Source: Actinopolymorpha pittospori
Lineage (GTDB): Bacteria; Actinomycetota; Actinomycetes; Propionibacteriales; Actinopolymorphaceae
Direction: 5' to 3'
Length of the DNA: 64,000 nt
NCBI RefSeq assembly: GCF_014873875.1
Contig: NZ_JADBEM010000001.1
Coordinates: forward strand, 10,346,717 to 10,410,716
Positions 51,785 to 61,387 of the stretch are shown here, piece by piece (within the stretch, counting starts at the first letter, position 1; each line of letters begins with the position of its first letter). A program made the translations under genes and the position numbers. The notes under the pieces are model-generated. The model ran no database searches. It was given only the letters and a program-made list of their open reading frames with translations, and was not told the DNA's origin.

Positions 51785-52792
51785 ATGGCCGTCTCCACAC
51801 ATCCCGGCGAGGCCACGGTGAGCGCACCCGCACCGTCGCCCGCGTCCGGCCCGAACCGTTGTAGGCAACCCAGCCTTGCGCGCAGGACCTGGGCGGCCCG
51901 CTGGTCCTACCTGTACGTCGGCCCGATGATGGTGCTGCTGCTGGCGTTCGTGGTGTATCCGATCGGCGCCTCGCTGGGCTACACGTTGTACCAGTGGAAC
52001 GGCATCGGCGACCCGAGCACCTTCGTGGGCCTGGACAACTTCGTCCTGGTGATGGGCGACCACATCTTCTGGGGCGCGGTGCGGCACACCTTCGTCTACG
52101 TCGCCATCGTCACCCCGGTGCAACTGGTGCTTGCGCTCGCCCTCGCACTGGTCCTGAACAACCGGCGGCTGCGCTTCGCGACCTTCTACCGCACGCTGTT
52201 CTTCCTGCCGGTGGTGACCTCCGCCGCCGTCATCGGGGTCGTGTTCCAGCTGCTGTTCTCCAACTTCGGGGCGACGATCAACAACGGCCTGACGGGGCTC
52301 GGGCTCACCCACGCACCGATCGACTGGCTGGGCGACCCGACCTTCGCGATGGGCATCATCATCGCGGTCGGCATCTGGCACACCCTGGGCTACAACCTCA
52401 TCTACTTCCTCGCCGGGCTGCAGACCATCCCCAAGGAGTTGTACGAGGCGGCCAGGCTGGACGGCGCCGGCCGGATCGCACAGTTCTGCTACATCACCAT
52501 CCCGATGCTGCGTTCGGTCGGCGTGGTGATCCTGCTGCTGGCCGTCATCGGCGGGTTCCAGGTCTTCGACCTCGTTCAGGTACTCACCAACGGAGGACCC
52601 TTCTTCGCCACCGAGGTGGTCAACACCTACATCTACCACCTGGCCTTCGGCGGATTCGGGTCGAGCGCCGTCCAACCCAACGTCGGGCTCGCCTCCGCGG
52701 CGTCGTTCTTCTACGGCCTGCTCCTGATCGGATTCAGCGTCGTCCAGGTGCTGGTCATCCGTTCACTGGCTCGCCGCCGCGCCGGACAGTAG
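51785..52792 (+). CDS. Carbohydrate ABC transporter permease, MalF type (LacI-linked operon)
   Basis: The 335-aa protein has a cytosolic tail of about 45 residues, six helices (WSYLYVGPMMVLLLAFVVYP is the first) and the EAA loop ELYEAARLDGAGRIAQFCYITIPML in two parts. GGAGG lies eight bases before the ATG at 51785. It is the second gene of the LacI-linked uptake operon. Six membrane helices are expected, as in the family. Confidence 0.94.
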   Translation: MAVSTHPGEATVSAPAPSPASGPNRCRQPSLARRTWAARWSYLYVGPMMVLLLAFVVYPIGASLGYTLYQWNGIGDPSTFVGLDNFVLVMGDHIFWGAVRHTFVYVAIVTPVQLVLALALALVLNNRRLRFATFYRTLFFLPVVTSAAVIGVVFQLLFSNFGATINNGLTGLGLTHAPIDWLGDPTFAMGIIIAVGIWHTLGYNLIYFLAGLQTIPKELYEAARLDGAGRIAQFCYITIPMLRSVGVVILLLAVIGGFQVFDLVQVLTNGGPFFATEVVNTYIYHLAFGGFGSSAVQPNVGLASAASFFYGLLLIGFSVVQVLVIRSLARRRAGQ

Positions 52793-52803
52793 GGACGAAA
52801 ACC

Positions 52804-53688
52804 ATGACCTCGATCGCTCTCACCGACCGGCGCCCCGGCGTACCCGCCTCCCGCCAGGCCACCCGCGGCCGCGGCATGCGGGCACTCGCCCACGTCGCGC
52901 TCCTGGTCGCCGGGATCGCCTGGATGTACCCGTTCCTGTGGACGCTGGGCAGCTCCCTCAAGGACAACGGCGAGTTCTTCAACCGCGGCCTCAACCCGCT
53001 GCCGGAGAACTTCGTGTGGTCCAACTACGCCCAGGCGTGGCAGCAGGCCTCCTTCGGGAGGTACTTCCTCAACACCCTGCTCATCACCGCCGGCACCACG
53101 GTCGCGACGCTGGCCGTCACCGCCATGGCCGGGTACGTGTTGGCCCGCACCACCTTCCCGGGCAAGAAGGTCTGCCTGGTGCTGATCTCGACGACGCTGT
53201 TCCTTCCGCACGGGTACACGATCATCCCCACCTTCGACCTGGTGGACCGGCTCGGCCTGCTCAACAGCCTGTGGTCGATCATCCTCGTCCAGGCGGCGGG
53301 CGGGATCGTCTTCGGCACGTTCCTGTTCATGGGCTACTTCATGACCATCGCACCCGAACTCGAGGACGCCGCACGCATCGACGGCGCGAACTTCCACCAG
53401 ATCTTCTGGCGGGTCATGCTCCCGCTGTCCGGTCCGATGATCGCCACCGTGGGACTGTTCACCGCGATCAGTGCATGGAACAGCTTCTTCATCCCGTTGG
53501 TGTTCACGCTGGCCCGACCCGACCTGCGCACGCTCGCGGTCGGGATGTACTCCTTCATCGGCGAGAACTCCACCCAGTGGACCCTGCTGTGCGCCGGCTC
53601 GGTGATCACCCTGGTGCCGATCATCGTGTTGTTCCTGCTGTTGCAGCGGTTCTTCGTCAACGGCCTCGCCGGCGCCGTCAAGCAGTAG
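52804..53688 (+). CDS. Carbohydrate ABC transporter permease, MalG type (LacI-linked operon)
   Basis: The 294-aa protein has six helices and the EAA loop ELEDAARIDGANFHQIFWRV followed by MLPLSGP. It starts 11 bases after the MalF stop (GGGACGAAAACC precedes the ATG). It ends at 53688, before a strong bidirectional hairpin. No ATPase gene follows. Confidence 0.94.
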   Translation: MTSIALTDRRPGVPASRQATRGRGMRALAHVALLVAGIAWMYPFLWTLGSSLKDNGEFFNRGLNPLPENFVWSNYAQAWQQASFGRYFLNTLLITAGTTVATLAVTAMAGYVLARTTFPGKKVCLVLISTTLFLPHGYTIIPTFDLVDRLGLLNSLWSIILVQAAGGIVFGTFLFMGYFMTIAPELEDAARIDGANFHQIFWRVMLPLSGPMIATVGLFTAISAWNSFFIPLVFTLARPDLRTLAVGMYSFIGENSTQWTLLCAGSVITLVPIIVLFLLLQRFFVNGLAGAVKQ

Positions 53689-53724
53689 TGGACCGGTGGC
53701 CGAGGTAGGAGGCGTCCCACGAAC

Positions 53725-53752
53725 GCGGCCCGGTCCACACGGACCGGGCCGC
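53725..53752. terminator. Bidirectional terminator hairpin
   Basis: GCGGCCCGGTCC (53725-53736) and GGACCGGGCCGC (53741-53752) form a perfect 12-bp stem closed by an ACAC loop. It lies between the convergent permease (ends 53688) and glycosidase-like (ends 53813) genes, so it can serve both. Confidence 0.85.
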
Positions 53753-53812
53753 CGCTTCGGTGGACGTCTCACTCGGCCACGGGCTCACCCCAGAATGCTC
53801 ACTCTGGGACGT

Positions 53813-55918
53813 TCACTCCAGGACGAGGAGGTCGAAGCGACCAAGGGAGGGCAGCACGACCTGGGTACTGCCCGTCCCGGAGGTCACCTCGAGATCGGTG
53901 TCCAGACGGGCCGAGCGTGCCTTCGTCGCGGTGACCCCGTGCAGGGAGATCGTGATGTCGCGGATCTCCAGCGGCTCGTGGAACGCGCGCCCGTGGTGCC
54001 CGGAGTAGTTGATCAGATGGACGAGGGTACGGCCCGACTCCTCCTGACTCCCGACCGCGATCTCGACCTGCGGTGGCGCGTCGGTGGTGAGCTGCGGACG
54101 CCGGGGCAGCACCTGGTGAACCGCGTCGATGATCACCTTGCGATGGTCGGGCAGGCTCAGGTCGTGGTAGAGCGAGCCGACCGGCCAGGGCAGGTAGGCC
54201 GTGCTCCCGTGACCGAACCGGTGCAGGAGCAGGCCGGGGTGTTCGGTCTCGATGTCCCAGTAACACTTCTCCGGTGGGCCGTACCTCGACGGCGGGACGA
54301 GATGGAGTCCGGTCTCCGCGTCCGGCTTCGCCTCCACGTAGAGGAAGGCCCGATCCAGCATGATCATGCCGGTGCCCTGCGCCCGCGCGTCCTCACCGGA
54401 ACCGCCGGACCCACCGGGCACACCGGACCCGCCGGCCGGCTTCGTGCGTAGGTAGGCCGAGCGCATCGCGTGCGGCCCCTCCCGGCGTTCGAGGATCCTG
54501 GCCGCGCCCAGGCTCTCCAGCCCGAGTTCGGCGCGGGCCTGCCCGGTCGGGTCGAACGCCGCGGTGTCGGAGGTGGCGATGAGGCCACCGCCGCCGTCGA
54601 CGTAGGCGTCGAGCACCGCCCGCTGTTTCTCGTCCAGGACGGCGACGTTGGGCAGGATCAACGCGTCGTAGCCGGCGAGTCGCCCGGACTCCGCCAGTTC
54701 GGCGAGCTTGTCGTCGGGAAGGATGTCGAAGGGCAGGTGGCTCTCGACCAGGGCGCGGAAGATGCCGCGGAGCTCCCGGGTGACCTTCGCCTGACCGGTC
54801 TCGCCGAAGTGCAGGGCGCTGCGCTCGGAGGAGACCAGGGCGATCCGCGCCGCCGAGCGTAGTCCTTCGTAGTAGTCCTGGTGGTCGCGGTGGAACCGCA
54901 GGACGTCGGCGACCACGTCGAAGTCGCCGCGCCCGAACAGGTCCGGCGTACCGATCATGTAGGCCGAGGGGTTCCCGCCGTGCGCCATCGCCTGGGTCAG
55001 GTGCAGGCCGAGGTAGCCGGGCTGTTCGACGGTGAAGCGGTAGGGCAGGTCGAGGAACATCACCGTGTTGACCCACACCGGCTTGTCCGGCACCGCCGTC
55101 CGTGACTCCCGGACGAACTCGCCGACGCCGTACACCCACAGCGGCTCGGGTCGTTCGATCGCGTTGTTCGCCTCGTAGAAGACGACGTCGGGGTCGGCGC
55201 GCAGGATCAGTGCGACGTCGGGACGCCGGCTCGCGAGGAACTCCCGGATCCGGCGGGCCAGGTCGTCGAGGACGGACTTGGTGTAGCCGTGCCACTGCGT
55301 GTAGGCCGGGTCGGACCAGTCCGGGTCGCGTGGCAGGGAGACGCCGTAGGTGGCCGCGAACCTGGTCTGGCAGTGCACGCACTGGCAGATGCCGTGGTAG
55401 CGGCGGGAGTAGTCGCGCTCGTTGAAGCCGAACCAGTTGAAGAAGAACCCGTCCACCGGGTAGCGGTCGAGCACCTCACCGAGGATCTCGAACGCCCGCT
55501 CCTGGTAGTAGGGGGCGCTGGGGCAGGTGCTGTACAGGCCGTTGTAGATCTGCCGCTCGCCCTTCGGCGAGACGAAGCACCAGTCCGGGTGTGCCTCGGC
55601 GACGTCCTGGTGGACCTTGGAGAAGTCCACCCGGGAGATGACCCGGACGCCCCGGGCGTGCGCGGCCGTCACCGCGTCGCCGATCAGGTCACCGCTCGCG
55701 CGTTCGGACAGCCACGGGCTCGGGTGCTGGAACGGCAGTGCGGAGGGGAAGAACGACACGATGCCGGCGGTGTTCAACAGCCAGGTGTCGGCACCGATGT
55801 CCTGGATGTGGTCGAGGACGCGCTCCACGTCCAGGCCGGCGTCGATCTCGCGCAGGTTGGTCTGGAACGTCCGATAGGGCTTGGTCCACCACCGGTCCGT
55901 CGTACTCATCGGCTGCAT
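53813..55918 (-). CDS. Glycosyl hydrolase-like protein with a TIM-barrel and beta-galactosidase-type trimerisation region
   Basis: The 701-aa cytosolic protein begins with a barrel-like region (FQTNLREIDAGLDVERVLDH, VISRVDFSKVHQDVAE, DGFFFNWFGFNERDYSRRYHG) in the style of hypothetical glycosyl hydrolases near GH42/GH29. A Rossmann-like middle (LAGYDALILPNVAVLDEKQR) resembles the GH42 trimerisation domain. The C-terminal part is beta-rich. Two Cys pairs in CQCVHCQTR may bind a metal. An inserted Gly-rich run lies near residue 510 (GGSGVPGGSGGSG). It is the last gene of the GntR-linked operon. AGGA precedes the ATG at 55918. Confidence 0.82.
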   Translation of the reverse strand: MQPMSTTDRWWTKPYRTFQTNLREIDAGLDVERVLDHIQDIGADTWLLNTAGIVSFFPSALPFQHPSPWLSERASGDLIGDAVTAAHARGVRVISRVDFSKVHQDVAEAHPDWCFVSPKGERQIYNGLYSTCPSAPYYQERAFEILGEVLDRYPVDGFFFNWFGFNERDYSRRYHGICQCVHCQTRFAATYGVSLPRDPDWSDPAYTQWHGYTKSVLDDLARRIREFLASRRPDVALILRADPDVVFYEANNAIERPEPLWVYGVGEFVRESRTAVPDKPVWVNTVMFLDLPYRFTVEQPGYLGLHLTQAMAHGGNPSAYMIGTPDLFGRGDFDVVADVLRFHRDHQDYYEGLRSAARIALVSSERSALHFGETGQAKVTRELRGIFRALVESHLPFDILPDDKLAELAESGRLAGYDALILPNVAVLDEKQRAVLDAYVDGGGGLIATSDTAAFDPTGQARAELGLESLGAARILERREGPHAMRSAYLRTKPAGGSGVPGGSGGSGEDARAQGTGMIMLDRAFLYVEAKPDAETGLHLVPPSRYGPPEKCYWDIETEHPGLLLHRFGHGSTAYLPWPVGSLYHDLSLPDHRKVIIDAVHQVLPRRPQLTTDAPPQVEIAVGSQEESGRTLVHLINYSGHHGRAFHEPLEIRDITISLHGVTATKARSARLDTDLEVTSGTGSTQVVLPSLGRFDLLVLE

Positions 55919-55995
55919 CAACCTTCCTCTCGGCCCGGCGGACGGCGCCGCCACGTCGCTGCTGGTAGTTGGCGTTCACGTCGGTTCACCGAAAC

Positions 55996-57294
55996 TCAGG
56001 AACTGAGCAGACGCTTCGCTTCGGTCATGAATCCGGAGACGGCGGCCGGGATCTTCTTCCGGCCGTAGGCCACGTCCTGGCTGGTACGCCGGATGGCGTC
56101 GTTGACCTGCTCACTCCCCTCGGGGCGGACTGGATTCGGTCGCTGTGGGTTCTTCATTTCCCGGCTGATCTGCTCGACGAACGCCGCTTCGGGTTCGGAC
56201 AGATCCGGAACCAGGAGCTCCCGGATCTTCTCCGACGACGGGGCGCCCTGGTTGACCTTGGTGATGTCGGCGGCCTTCTCGTCGTTGAGGAAGAAGTTGA
56301 GCATCTTCGCGGTGAGCTCGGGCTCCTTGGTCTTCGCGCTGACGGAGATCAGGATGGGCGGGAAGAACCACCAGTCCTTGGACCCGCCGGCCAGCGTCGG
56401 CATGCTGTACATCTCCAGCGGCCCCTTGAGCAGCGCGCTGACCTGCGGGTAGTGGTTCGAACTCTCCCACAGGATCGCTGCCTTACCGGTGACCAGGAGG
56501 TTCTGCTCGCTGCTGGCGTCGGCCTCGATCTCGACGTCGGGCGGAGGGATCGTTCCGTCGGCGCGGAGCTTGGCCCAGTAGTCCAGCCAGTCGCCGAGGA
56601 CGTCGGCGCCGAAGCCGACCTGGCCGGAGGTGTCGAACAGCTCCGCCCCTGACTGGCGGACGTAGGCCTCGAAGTGTCGCTGGGTGTCGCCGAGGGTCGG
56701 GTCGGTGCAGCCCCAGAAACTTCCCTTCCTGGTGAGGCCACGGGCCAGCTCGGCGATGGCGTCCCAGGTGGCCTCCGTGGGGTAGGTCGCACCGGCCTTC
56801 TGGAGCTCGGCGCCGGCGACGAACACCGCCTGACCGACGTAGTGGGTCGGCAGCGCGTAGACACCGCTGCCGACCTTCCCGTCCGCGACCGCGGCGTCGC
56901 CGAGCGCGCCGACGTCGATCGTGTCACCGACGTACTTGCTCAGGTCGAGGAGCGCACGCGAGCTCGCGTACCGGCCGACGTGGGTGTCTCGCATCCACAT
57001 GACGTCGGGGAGTTCACCGGCCGCCGCCTGGGTGGCGAGCCGCTTCAGGTAGGGGTCGAGGTCGGCGAACTCCGAGGTCACAGCGGTGCCGGAGTTGTCG
57101 GTGGTGAAGAGCTTCAGAGCCTTGCGGTAGAGCGCTGCCCGGTCCGCGTCGCCCCACCACGCCACCTTGAGGCTGCCGCTCCCCTCCGAGCCGCCGCCAC
57201 CGCCGCCGAATCCCGCGCAGCCGGCCGCCCCGAGCAGTCCGGCCGAGAAGACGATCGTTCTGAGCAGGTCCCGCCTGTTGAGTACGTGTGCCAT
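55996..57294 (-). CDS. Sugar ABC transporter substrate-binding lipoprotein (GntR-linked operon)
   Basis: The 432-aa protein has a Tat-type lipoprotein signal with NRRDLL and the lipobox LGAAGC (Cys about residue 26). A Gly-rich linker follows (GFGGGGGGSEGSG), then the binding fold (LKVAWWGDADRAALY, later LFTTDNSG). It lies after the two permease genes, an unusual order. If MalG is truly broken, the protein would be orphaned. Confidence 0.93.
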   Translation of the reverse strand: MAHVLNRRDLLRTIVFSAGLLGAAGCAGFGGGGGGSEGSGSLKVAWWGDADRAALYRKALKLFTTDNSGTAVTSEFADLDPYLKRLATQAAAGELPDVMWMRDTHVGRYASSRALLDLSKYVGDTIDVGALGDAAVADGKVGSGVYALPTHYVGQAVFVAGAELQKAGATYPTEATWDAIAELARGLTRKGSFWGCTDPTLGDTQRHFEAYVRQSGAELFDTSGQVGFGADVLGDWLDYWAKLRADGTIPPPDVEIEADASSEQNLLVTGKAAILWESSNHYPQVSALLKGPLEMYSMPTLAGGSKDWWFFPPILISVSAKTKEPELTAKMLNFFLNDEKAADITKVNQGAPSSEKIRELLVPDLSEPEAAFVEQISREMKNPQRPNPVRPEGSEQVNDAIRRTSQDVAYGRKKIPAAVSGFMTEAKRLLSS

Positions 57295-57338
57295 GTCCTC
57301 GCAACCTTCCGCGAACGCCAGACCGGACGATCCACCGG

Positions 57339-58199
57339 CTACTTGAGACCTGTCGTGGCGATGCCTTGCACCAGATGCCGCTGGGCGACCACGAACACCA
57401 GAAAGATCGGCGCCAGCGAGAGGATCGACATCGCGAACATGCCGCCCCAGTCGGACTCACCCGTCGAGTCCAGGAAGGAGTTGAGTGCCACCGGGGCGGT
57501 GTAGAGCTGCTGATCGGTGAGGTAGAGCAACGGGGTGAAGAAGTCGTTCCAGGACCAGATGAAGGTGAACACGGCGGTCACCGCCAGTGCCGGCCGCATG
57601 AGCGGGAAGATGATGCGCCAGAAGATGCCGAACGCGCCGCAGCCGTCGACCGCCGCGGCGTCGTCCAGTTCGCGTGGAATCCCGCGGATGAACTGCACCA
57701 TCAAGAAGACGAAGAAGGCGTCGACGGCGAGGAACTTCGGCACGATCAGCGGGTAGAAGGTGTTCACTCAGCCGAGTGCGTGAAAGAGGATGTACTGCGG
57801 CACGACCACGACGTGGAACGGCAGCATGATGGTGCCGAGCATCAGCGCGAACATCGGTCGCTTGAACCGAAACGACATGCGCGCGAAGGCGTAGGCGGCA
57901 AGCGAACACGACACGAGGTTCGCGAGAACCGAGATCACCGCGATGGTGAAGGAGTTCATGAAGAACTGGCCGAACGGGATGCCGAGCTGGTTCCAGCCGT
58001 CGACGTAGTTGCGGAGGGTCCAGGCCCCGCTCAGCAGCCCAGGTTCGGTGAAGATCAGGTTGTTCGGCTTCAGTGAACTCGAGGCCATCCACAGCAGCGG
58101 GTAGATCATCACGATCCCGAAGAGCACCAGCAGGCCATGGGTGGCCAACTGCTGGCTACCACCGGCCGTCCGCTCCGTGTCGCTTTCCGTCGTACTCAA
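57339..58199 (-). pseudogene. MalG-type permease gene with an in-frame TGA (GntR-linked operon)
   Basis: The frame is open from TTG 58199 (overlapping the MalF stop as TTGA) to 57339 except for one TGA at 57768-57770. Upstream it encodes MSTTESD, three to four helices and VVVPQYILFHALG. After the stop it continues VNTFYPLIVPKFLAVDAFF and includes the EAA loop ELDDAAAVDGCGAFGIFW. Family members normally have a Trp at this point (LGWV), so a single TGG to TGA change explains the stop. The GTG right after the stop could restart translation. A sequencing error or a real nonsense mutation are the main explanations. Confidence 0.85.
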
Positions 58200-59173
58200 C
58201 GGTCACCGCCGTAGTAGACCCAGTAGCGCGAGGTGGAGAACGCGATCGCGGTGAACGCCGCGATCACGACGAGCAGCACCCACGCCATCGCGGAGGCGTA
58301 GCCCATGTCGAAGTCCGTGAATGCCTTCTGGTACAGGTACAGCGTGTAGAAGAGTGTGGAGTCCACCGGCCCACCGTTCCCGCCGCTGATGATGTAGGCC
58401 TGGGTGAACGCCTGGAACGCGTGGATCATCTGCAGGATCAGGTTGAAGAAGATCACCGGCGTCAACAACGGCACCGTGATCATCGCGAACTTCCGGGCCG
58501 AGCCGGCGCCGTCCACCGAGGCGGCCTCGTAGAGTTCCGTCGGTATCTGGCGGAGGCCGGCCAGGAAGATGATCATCGGTGAGCCGAAGGTCCACACGTT
58601 CAGGACGACGAGGGTCTGGAGCGCGTGTTGTGGTGTCGCGATCCAGTTCGGCAGGTTCTCGAACCCCACGACCTCCAGCGCCCGGTTGACCAGCCCTGAC
58701 CGGCCGAACACCTGTCGCCACAGGATCGCCACCGCGACACTGCTGCCGAGCAGGGACGGAAGGTAGTAGACGGAGCGGTAGATCGACAGACCGCGCACTC
58801 CCCGGTTGAGCAGCAGCGCGAGGGCCAGGGCGAAGGCGAGTTGCAGCGGGACGGAGAGAAGGACGTACCGGAAGGTCACCCCGGCCGCGGCGAAGAAGCG
58901 CGGATCGTCGGTGAACATCCGGCGGTAGTTGTCCAACCCAACCCAGTTGAGCCGGCCGACGAGGTTGTAGTCGGTGAACGACAGGTAGAGCGACGCCGCC
59001 ATCGGTCCGAGCGTGACGGCGATGACCCCGACGATCCAGGGAAGCAGGAAGAGGTACGGCGTGAGCGCCCGCCGCACTCTGCCCGGACGTCCCGCGGTCC
59101 GGCGTCGGCCGGCCCCGTATCGCGCAACTCCGGCGCCGGGTGTCGGCCCCGGCAAGGTCGCCTTGTCGGTCAC
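58196..59173 (-). CDS. Carbohydrate ABC transporter permease, MalF type (GntR-linked operon)
   Basis: The 325-aa protein has a cytosolic tail, six helices (LTPYLFLLPWIVGVIAVTLG first) and the EAA loop ELYEAASVDGAGSARKFAMI. The GTG at 59173 is preferred because GGGAGG lies a few bases upstream, whereas the longer frame from 59194 lacks a site. Its stop overlaps the TTG start of the MalG-type gene. It follows the 2-hydroxyacid dehydrogenase by 111 bp. Confidence 0.92.
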   Translation of the reverse strand: MTDKATLPGPTPGAGVARYGAGRRRTAGRPGRVRRALTPYLFLLPWIVGVIAVTLGPMAASLYLSFTDYNLVGRLNWVGLDNYRRMFTDDPRFFAAAGVTFRYVLLSVPLQLAFALALALLLNRGVRGLSIYRSVYYLPSLLGSSVAVAILWRQVFGRSGLVNRALEVVGFENLPNWIATPQHALQTLVVLNVWTFGSPMIIFLAGLRQIPTELYEAASVDGAGSARKFAMITVPLLTPVIFFNLILQMIHAFQAFTQAYIISGGNGGPVDSTLFYTLYLYQKAFTDFDMGYASAMAWVLLVVIAAFTAIAFSTSRYWVYYGGDR

Positions 59174-59284
59174 TGGTCCTCCCATCCTGTCCACGTAGGA
59201 GGGGGACCGTCGCCGCCCGACGGGCGGGCGGCGACGGAACGGTTGCCGCGGAGGCTCTGCGGCTCGGCCGGGTCAGGACCGGCG

Positions 59285-60235
59285 TCAGTACCCGGCTTGC
59301 TTGTCCACGATGTTCAGCATCGGCTCGCCGGCCTGGAACCGGCGGAGGTTCTCGGCGAAGATCTCGATCCCGCGCCGCCGCGTGCCCGGGGTGGTCGCGC
59401 CGTTGTGCGGGGTGATGATCGTGTTGGGCGCGGTCCAGAACGGACTGTCGGACGGGAGCGGCTCCACGCCGTGCGCGTCGATCCCAGCGCCGGCGATCCA
59501 CCCCTCCTGCAGGGCGCGCAGCAGCGCCGCGTCGTCGGCGATACCGCCGCGGGAGATGTTGACGTAGTAGGCCGTCGGCTTCATCGCGCGGAACTCCGCC
59601 TCGCCGAGCATCCCGATGGTCTCCGGCGTACGCGGGGCGGTCACGACCACGAAGTCGGAGGCCTCGAGCAGCGCCGGCAGCTCCTCCCGCCGGTACAGCT
59701 GGTCGACGAACGGCACCGGCCGGTCGACCTGGCGCCGGGTGCCGAGCACGTTCATGTGGAAGGCCTTCGCCTTCTTCGCCAGGTCGGCGCCGGAGTAGCC
59801 GAGGCCGATGATGCCGCAGGTGAGGCCGGCGAGTTCGGGATGGGTGAAGCGTTCCCACCTGTTGTCGCGCTGGGCGTCGACCCAGCGCATGGCGTTGCGG
59901 TTGAGCATCATCATGAGGAGCATCGCCTGCTCGGCGAGCGGGATGCCGCCGTTGCCCTTGGACGACGTCAGCGTCACCGGGCTCGCGAGCATCTCCGGGT
60001 AAAGGTCACGGTCGGGGCCGGCGGCCCAGCTGTGCACCCACCGCAGCCGCTCGGCCTTGGCCAGCGCCTCCGGGCTGACGTGTCCGGCGACGCCGTCGGC
60101 GGTGGCGACCCGCCCCTCCACGTCCTTGTCAGTGTCGAGGAACTCCAGCGTCGCGTCGGAGGCCACCGCCGTGATGCGCGCGCGTTCCTCCTCCGAGAAG
60201 CTCCCGCACACCAGAACGTTCACTCGTTCGGTCAT
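59285..60235 (-). CDS. D-isomer-specific 2-hydroxyacid dehydrogenase
   Basis: The 316-aa protein has the NAD-binding motif GIIGLGYSGADLAKKAK, a later VTAPRTPETIGM region, NISRGGIADDAALL and the catalytic His in TPHNGATTPG. These enzymes interconvert 2-oxo acids and D-2-hydroxyacids in sugar-acid or glyoxylate metabolism. GAGGAG lies five bases before the ATG at 60235. A GTG at 60238 is also possible. It is second in the operon, after the beta-hydroxyacid dehydrogenase-like gene. Confidence 0.92.
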   Translation of the reverse strand: MTERVNVLVCGSFSEEERARITAVASDATLEFLDTDKDVEGRVATADGVAGHVSPEALAKAERLRWVHSWAAGPDRDLYPEMLASPVTLTSSKGNGGIPLAEQAMLLMMMLNRNAMRWVDAQRDNRWERFTHPELAGLTCGIIGLGYSGADLAKKAKAFHMNVLGTRRQVDRPVPFVDQLYRREELPALLEASDFVVVTAPRTPETIGMLGEAEFRAMKPTAYYVNISRGGIADDAALLRALQEGWIAGAGIDAHGVEPLPSDSPFWTAPNTIITPHNGATTPGTRRRGIEIFAENLRRFQAGEPMLNIVDKQAGY

Positions 60236-60268
60236 CACGTCTCCTCTTCCAAGCGGTGAGCACGCTCC

Positions 60269-61165
60269 CTAGGCCGGGTCGTCCTCCCGTGAACGCCCGG
60301 ACAGTTCCTCCACCAACCTCAGCAGTGCGGTGTGGTCCAGTCCCCCGTCGCCGCGGGCGACCATCGACCCCACCAGCTGTGCGGCGACGGAGCCGAGTGG
60401 TGTGGCCACCCCGGCGTCGCGGGCCGCCGCGGAGACGATGCCCAGGTCCTTGTGGTGCAGGGCCAGCCGGAACCCGGGCGCGAAGTTGCGGGCCAGCATG
60501 CCCTCGACCTTGCGGTCGAAGATGGCGTTGCCGGCCAGTCCGCCGGCGAGCACCTCGACCGCCGAGCGGGTGTCGACGTCGTGGGCGTCGAGGAAGACGA
60601 GCGCCTCCGCGACCAGGCCGATCGTGCCCGCGACGATGAGCTGGTTGGCCGCCTTGACGGTCTGCCCGGAGCCGGCCGGCCCGACGTGCATGATGGTGCG
60701 GCCCAGCTTCTCCAGAACGGGGCGGGCCGCGGCCACGTCGTCGGGGGCGCCGCCGACCATGACAGAGAGAATGCCGTCAACCGCGGCTTGCTCGCCGCCG
60801 CTGACCGGGGCGTCGAGGACCCGGAGTCCGTTCGCCGAACCGTCCTTGGCGAGTTTCGCGGCCACGTCCGGGCGGATCGTGCTCATGTCGATCACCAGCG
60901 TGCCGGGCTTGGCGTTGGCGAAGACGCCGTCGGATCCGTACATCACCGCCTCGACGTCTGGAGAGTCCGGCAGCATCGTCACCACCACGTCGGCGTCGCG
61001 GACCGCGTCCGCGATGCCGTTGGCGGCCCGGCCACCGCGTTCGGCGAACGTCGCCACCTTGCCGGGACTGCGGTTGTGTCCGATGACCTCGAAGCCCCCG
61101 GTGACCAGGTTGGTGGCCATGGGCAGACCCATGATTCCCAGCCCGATGAATCCCACCGTCGTCAC
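60269..61165 (-). CDS. NAD(P)-dependent beta-hydroxyacid dehydrogenase (tartronate semialdehyde reductase/HIBADH-like)
   Basis: The 298-aa protein has GLGIMGLPMATNL as the dinucleotide motif, the substrate motif DAPVSGGEQAA and the catalytic Lys in GSGQTVKAANQ. It belongs to the group with 2-hydroxy-3-oxopropionate reductase and 3-hydroxyisobutyrate dehydrogenase. With the next gene it suggests sugar-acid breakdown. The GTG at 61165 has GGGAGG seven bases upstream. It is the first gene of the operon and divergent from a GntR-family regulator. Confidence 0.92.
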   Translation of the reverse strand: MTTVGFIGLGIMGLPMATNLVTGGFEVIGHNRSPGKVATFAERGGRAANGIADAVRDADVVVTMLPDSPDVEAVMYGSDGVFANAKPGTLVIDMSTIRPDVAAKLAKDGSANGLRVLDAPVSGGEQAAVDGILSVMVGGAPDDVAAARPVLEKLGRTIMHVGPAGSGQTVKAANQLIVAGTIGLVAEALVFLDAHDVDTRSAVEVLAGGLAGNAIFDRKVEGMLARNFAPGFRLALHHKDLGIVSAAARDAGVATPLGSVAAQLVGSMVARGDGGLDHTALLRLVEELSGRSREDDPA

Positions 61166-61245
61166 GCCGTGTCCTCCCGCTCGCATAGCTCGAGAACCGC
61201 ATCGTCGAGCTGGGTACGACGTTCGACACTCGAATCCGACCTGAT

Positions 61246-61256
61246 TGGTCCAACCA
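61246..61256. promoter_or_regulatory. FadR/GntR-type operator in the divergent promoter region
   Basis: TGGT-CCA-ACCA matches the TGGTNNNACCA pattern used by FadR-subfamily regulators exactly. It lies in the 222-bp region between the dehydrogenase start (61165) and the regulator start (61388). An identical copy is at 61389-61399. Confidence 0.75.
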
Positions 61257-61387
61257 CCCAGCCAGTTCCGGACTCTAGGGAGACGGTTACCACCCGTCAA
61301 GGCAGGCTGACCGTTGCCGGTCGAGCCGACTGGTTTTCGCTTGGCGGGAGGCGGCTTCCCGTCGGAGGAGGGTGGTGAACAGGTCCG

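Noticed and set aside
57339..57767. Treating the 3' half of MalG as an independent small gene
   Set aside because: It starts in the middle of the membrane domain, its GTG has no separate ribosome site, and it continues the upstream frame exactly.
57768..57770. TGA read as selenocysteine in MalG
   Set aside because: Permeases do not use selenocysteine, relatives have Trp here, and no SECIS-like hairpin was recognised directly after the codon.
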